Assembly: GCA_012512295.1 (NCBI GenBank)
Contig: JAAZDI010000118.1
Location: forward strand, 1-8,193
From: Syntrophomonadaceae bacterium
GTDB taxonomy: Bacteria; Bacillota; Ch66; Ch109
Length of the DNA: 8,193 bases
Reading direction: 5' to 3'
The notes beneath the pieces are model-generated. The model searched no databases, was not told where the DNA came from, and was given only the letters and a program-made list of their open reading frames with translations. Numbering within the stretch: the first letter of the stretch is position 1; every line of letters begins with the position of its first letter. Below are positions 6,276-8,193 of the stretch, piece after piece. A program made the translations under genes and the position numbers.

Positions 6276-6545
6276 TTGCCAGTGTTAAAACGGATAATGA
6301 TAACCATCCCGGAAAATCTTCTGGCAGAGATTGACGGAATTTTGTCTCAGGAAAAAGGTAACCGTAGTGAGTTGATTCGTGAAGCGATGCTCTTATATTT
6401 AGCAGAGCGAAAGAGGCGAATCCTTAGAGAACAAATGAAACGTGGCTATCTGGAGATGGCCCAGATTAATCTTAGGTTAGCCTTGGAGGATGTAGCAGCA
6501 GATTCGGAACTGAGTTGGTCCTCGGAGATAAAGCTAGCGGAGTGA
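6276..6545 (+). CDS. ndoAI: EndoAI antitoxin (MazE-type, ribbon-helix-helix)
   Basis: Antitoxin that binds and blocks the EndoA toxin encoded next. Seen: an N-terminal ribbon-helix-helix DNA-binding unit (VLKRIMITIPENLLAEID, then NRSELIREAMLLYLAERKR) and a C-terminal helical tail (YLEMAQINLRLALED) that in the family wraps around the toxin. I chose TTG 6276 because GGGAGGTG (6262-6269) is 6 nt upstream; the GTG at 6267 is part of that ribosome binding site and cannot be the start. This gives 89 residues, normal for the family. It follows alr by 34 nt and is followed by the toxin after a 6-nt gap. In such pairs the antitoxin, alone or with the toxin, often represses its own transcription, but I see no separate promoter here. 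Confidence 0.9.
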   Translation: MPVLKRIMITIPENLLAEIDGILSQEKGNRSELIREAMLLYLAERKRRILREQMKRGYLEMAQINLRLALEDVAADSELSWSSEIKLAE

Positions 6546-6551
6546 GCAAAT

Positions 6552-6902
6552 ATGTCGGTAAAACGAGGCGAGATCTATTACGCCGAGTTGAGTCCAGTTA
6601 TCGGTTCGGAACAAGGCGGGACTAGACCGGTTCTAGTAGTCCAAAATGATATCGGTAATCAATACAGCCCAACGACAATTGTGGTCGCCATTACTTCGCA
6701 GATAAGTAAGGGCAAATTGCCAACGCACGTAGAAATCAAGGCTGAGAAAAGTGGCTTAGAGCGGGATTCGGTGATTTTAACGGAACAGGTGCGGACCATT
6801 GATAAAAAACGGTTGAAGCATAAAGTAGCCATCCTGGACGAAGAGAGCTTGCTCAAAGTAAACCAGGCTCTGGAGATAAGTTTGGGCTTAGTTAATATTT
6901 AA
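6552..6902 (+). CDS. ndoA: EndoA toxin, MazF/PemK-type mRNA interferase
   Basis: A ribosome-independent endoribonuclease that cuts single-stranded mRNA at a short sequence; the Bacillus subtilis relative cuts UACAU. Seen: VKRGEIYYAELSPVIGSEQGG leading into RPVLVVQND with catalytic Arg25, VAITSQ with catalytic Thr48, and LPTHVEI and ERDSVILTEQVRTIDK, all near-identical in pattern to B. subtilis EndoA. Length 116 is standard and nothing is missing, so it should be active. GGAG (6539-6542) lies 9 nt upstream of ATG 6552, inside the end of the antitoxin gene, coupling the two. The cut specificity of this copy cannot be told from the sequence. No convincing terminator follows. Confidence 0.96.
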   Translation: MSVKRGEIYYAELSPVIGSEQGGTRPVLVVQNDIGNQYSPTTIVVAITSQISKGKLPTHVEIKAEKSGLERDSVILTEQVRTIDKKRLKHKVAILDEESLLKVNQALEISLGLVNI

Positions 6903-6921
6903 AGGAACATTATCGATCATT

Positions 6922-6954
6922 GTTATGAATATAACCATGTTATAATATAACCAT
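6922..6954 (+). promoter_or_regulatory. Extended -10 promoter within a tandem inverted/direct repeat
   Basis: TGTTATAAT (6938-6946) is a perfect extended -10 box (TGnTATAAT); no good -35 is visible. It is embedded in two tandem copies of GTTAT-(GA/A)-ATATAACCAT (6922-6938 and 6939-6954). They share an exact 11-bp direct repeat AATATAACCAT, and each carries the inverted arms GTTAT and ATAAC. It should drive the C26 hydrolase and the amidohydrolase. The repeat covers the -10, so a protein bound there would block transcription. Confidence 0.5.
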
Positions 6955-6986
6955 TTATTTTGTTTATCCCCCCGGGGGTGGTTTTG

Positions 6987-7724
6987 TTGCCGCGGATTGG
7001 GATAACCTGTGCGTTTAATTTTAAGGAAGATTATAATTATCTTCGTCAGGCCTATATCAGGCCAGTAGTCGCCGCCGGCGGGCTTCCGATCCTGATTCCG
7101 ATAGTTCCCGAGTTAGTACCAGCGGCAGATTATTTAAATATTGTCGATGGATTAATTTTTTCAGGCGGCGGGGATATTGATCCTTTTTTTTTAGGGGAAT
7201 TACCCCATCCAGCTTTGGGTGAGGTTTATTATGAGCGTGATCGTTTGGAACTTGACTTAATCCGATTGGCTCTGCAACAGAAAATCCCTTTGCTCGGCAT
7301 TTGCCGAGGAATGCAAATGATCAACGCCGCTGCCGGCGGCGATCTTTATCAAGATCTGGCCAGCCAACGGGCTGGGGTAATTAACCACCGGCAAAGCGCA
7401 CCCCGAAATTATCCGTTTCATTCAGTTGAAGCAGTTCCCGGGAGTCGATTGGCCCAGGCCTTAGACCTGGAAGCAAATTCAGTCTCTTCGGCACCTTTAT
7501 CCTTTCGGGTTAACAGCCTGCACCACCAGGCGGTCCGGCAGGTGGCCCCGGGGTTTATCGTTTCCGCCTGGGCGCCGGACGGCGTCATCGAGGCCATCGA
7601 AGCGGAGGGGGAACATTTTATTATTGGAGTGCAGTGGCATCCAGAGGATCTTTGGCAGAGGGATGCTCGTTTTTTAGGGTTGTTTCGGAGATTGATTGAG
7701 GCGGCTGCAAAGGCCAGAGAGTGA
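6987..7724 (+). CDS. Class I glutamine amidotransferase-like hydrolase (peptidase C26, PuuD-like)
   Basis: Belongs to the C26 family that includes gamma-glutamyl-GABA hydrolase PuuD; it probably cuts a gamma-glutamyl amide, but the real substrate is unknown. Seen: RIGITCAF at the start, SGGGDIDPFFLGE (the glycine-rich substrate loop), GICRGMQMINAAAGG with nucleophile Cys106, SLHHQAV, and IGVQWHPED with His218 and Glu220 completing the triad. All catalytic residues are present. Starts TTG 6960 and TTG 6984 are in frame, but I prefer TTG 6987 because GGGGGTGG (6974-6981) precedes it by about 6 nt and the family starts just before RIGIT; this gives 245 residues. It lies 20 nt before the amidohydrolase gene, so the two are probably co-transcribed. 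There is no polyamine-degradation gene nearby to support a true PuuD role. Confidence 0.85.
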   Translation: MPRIGITCAFNFKEDYNYLRQAYIRPVVAAGGLPILIPIVPELVPAADYLNIVDGLIFSGGGDIDPFFLGELPHPALGEVYYERDRLELDLIRLALQQKIPLLGICRGMQMINAAAGGDLYQDLASQRAGVINHRQSAPRNYPFHSVEAVPGSRLAQALDLEANSVSSAPLSFRVNSLHHQAVRQVAPGFIVSAWAPDGVIEAIEAEGEHFIIGVQWHPEDLWQRDARFLGLFRRLIEAAAKARE

Positions 7725-7743
7725 AAGGGGTAAAAGGGTAGAA

Positions 7744-8193
7744 ATGATCAGGGCATTGATCGGCGGAAAGGTACTAACCATGGCCGGGCCTGTCTATGAT
7801 CCGGGAACAGTGTTGATAAAGGACGGAATTATCTTGGCGGTCGGTGAACATCTGGCAATACCGGCAGAGGCAGAAGTGTGCCCGGTAGAAGGTCGGGTGG
7901 TAATGCCAGGTCTGATTGAGGCCCATTGTCATGTCGGAATTTGTGAGGAAATTTATCAAGAGGAGGGAGACGATCTAAATGAGTTTAGTGATCCGATTAC
8001 TCCTCATTTACGCGCCTTAGACGCGATAAATCCGGAAGATTTGGCTTTTCGGGATGCGATTAGGGGTGGCGTGACGACAGTTGGCATCAGTCCGGGCAGC
8101 GGTAACGTGATCGGTGGTGAAACTGTTGTTCTGAAAACCTGGGGTCGAACCGTTGATGAGATGGTGTTACGGCAGCCGGCCGGACTGAAGGTG
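7744..8193 (+). CDS. Metal-dependent amidohydrolase, N-terminal part (runs off right edge)
   Basis: Partial: 150 codons are present. The start ATG 7744 is preceded by AAAAGGG (7732-7738) at 5 nt. Seen: the small beta domain typical of the amidohydrolase superfamily (ALIGGKVLTMAG, VLIKDGIILAVGE), then VMPGLIEAHCHVG with the metal-binding His61-x-His63, and later RGGVTTVGISPGSGNVIGGE. The layout resembles imidazolonepropionase-like and related cyclic-amide hydrolases, and this subgroup is often annotated only as amidohydrolase. The remaining metal ligands lie outside the window, so the substrate cannot be assigned. The segment just after HCHVG is rich in acidic residues (EEIYQEEGDDLNEF). Confidence 0.88.
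   Translation, partial: MIRALIGGKVLTMAGPVYDPGTVLIKDGIILAVGEHLAIPAEAEVCPVEGRVVMPGLIEAHCHVGICEEIYQEEGDDLNEFSDPITPHLRALDAINPEDLAFRDAIRGGVTTVGISPGSGNVIGGETVVLKTWGRTVDEMVLRQPAGLKV

Noticed and set aside
5990..6307. 105-codon minus-strand frame across the alr/ndoAI junction
   Set aside because: Antisense to two well-supported genes and without family features; a shadow.
6960..6986. TTG 6960 as start of the C26 hydrolase
   Set aside because: No ribosome binding site upstream; it overlaps the promoter region, and the strong GGGGGTGG lies inside this extension, ahead of TTG 6987.

Overview
The window looks like chromosomal DNA from an anaerobic, low-to-mid GC Firmicute, probably close to Peptococcaceae/Clostridia. 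I infer this from the gene order acpS–nnr–CBS–alr–ndoAI–ndoA, the strong AGGAGG-type ribosome binding sites, the frequent TTG starts, and a MazF close to the Bacillus subtilis EndoA type. No mobile element, tRNA, rRNA or CRISPR array is visible.

Left part (1-1422, minus strand): the 5' end of a membrane-anchored family 2 glycosyltransferase runs off the left edge. It is preceded by an AIM24/TIGR00266-family protein gene. Overlapping the start of that gene in another frame is a short open frame that has a good ribosome binding site but is broken by an in-frame TAG after six codons.

Middle (1423-2596): a gene-poor regulatory stretch. It holds a near-perfect sigma-28 (motility sigma factor) promoter pointing right and a facing extended -10 promoter pointing left. 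Next come a possible 47-residue ORF with a strong Shine-Dalgarno, which is also a potentially folded leader RNA, and then a stand-alone cheW. A hairpin that may be the cheW terminator follows.

Right part (2597-6902, plus strand): a compact housekeeping operon. It encodes holo-ACP synthase (acpS), the two-domain NAD(P)H-hydrate repair enzyme (nnr, overlapping acpS by 4 nt), a paired-CBS-domain protein, alanine racemase (alr), and the EndoAI/EndoA (MazE/MazF) antitoxin and toxin. These link lipid cofactor loading, NAD(P)H repair, cell-wall D-alanine supply and an mRNA-cleaving toxin in one transcript.

Far right (6903-8193): an extended -10 promoter buried in a tandem repeat precedes a class I glutamine-amidotransferase-like (peptidase C26) hydrolase and the start of a metal-dependent amidohydrolase that runs off the right edge.

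I found no clear new multi-gene system. The most interesting points are the cheW leader (sigma-28 promoter, possible small ORF versus folded RNA), the Asp-to-Gly change in the epimerase half of Nnr, a -1 slippery heptamer at the acpS/nnr overlap, and the repeat-embedded promoter at 6922-6954.
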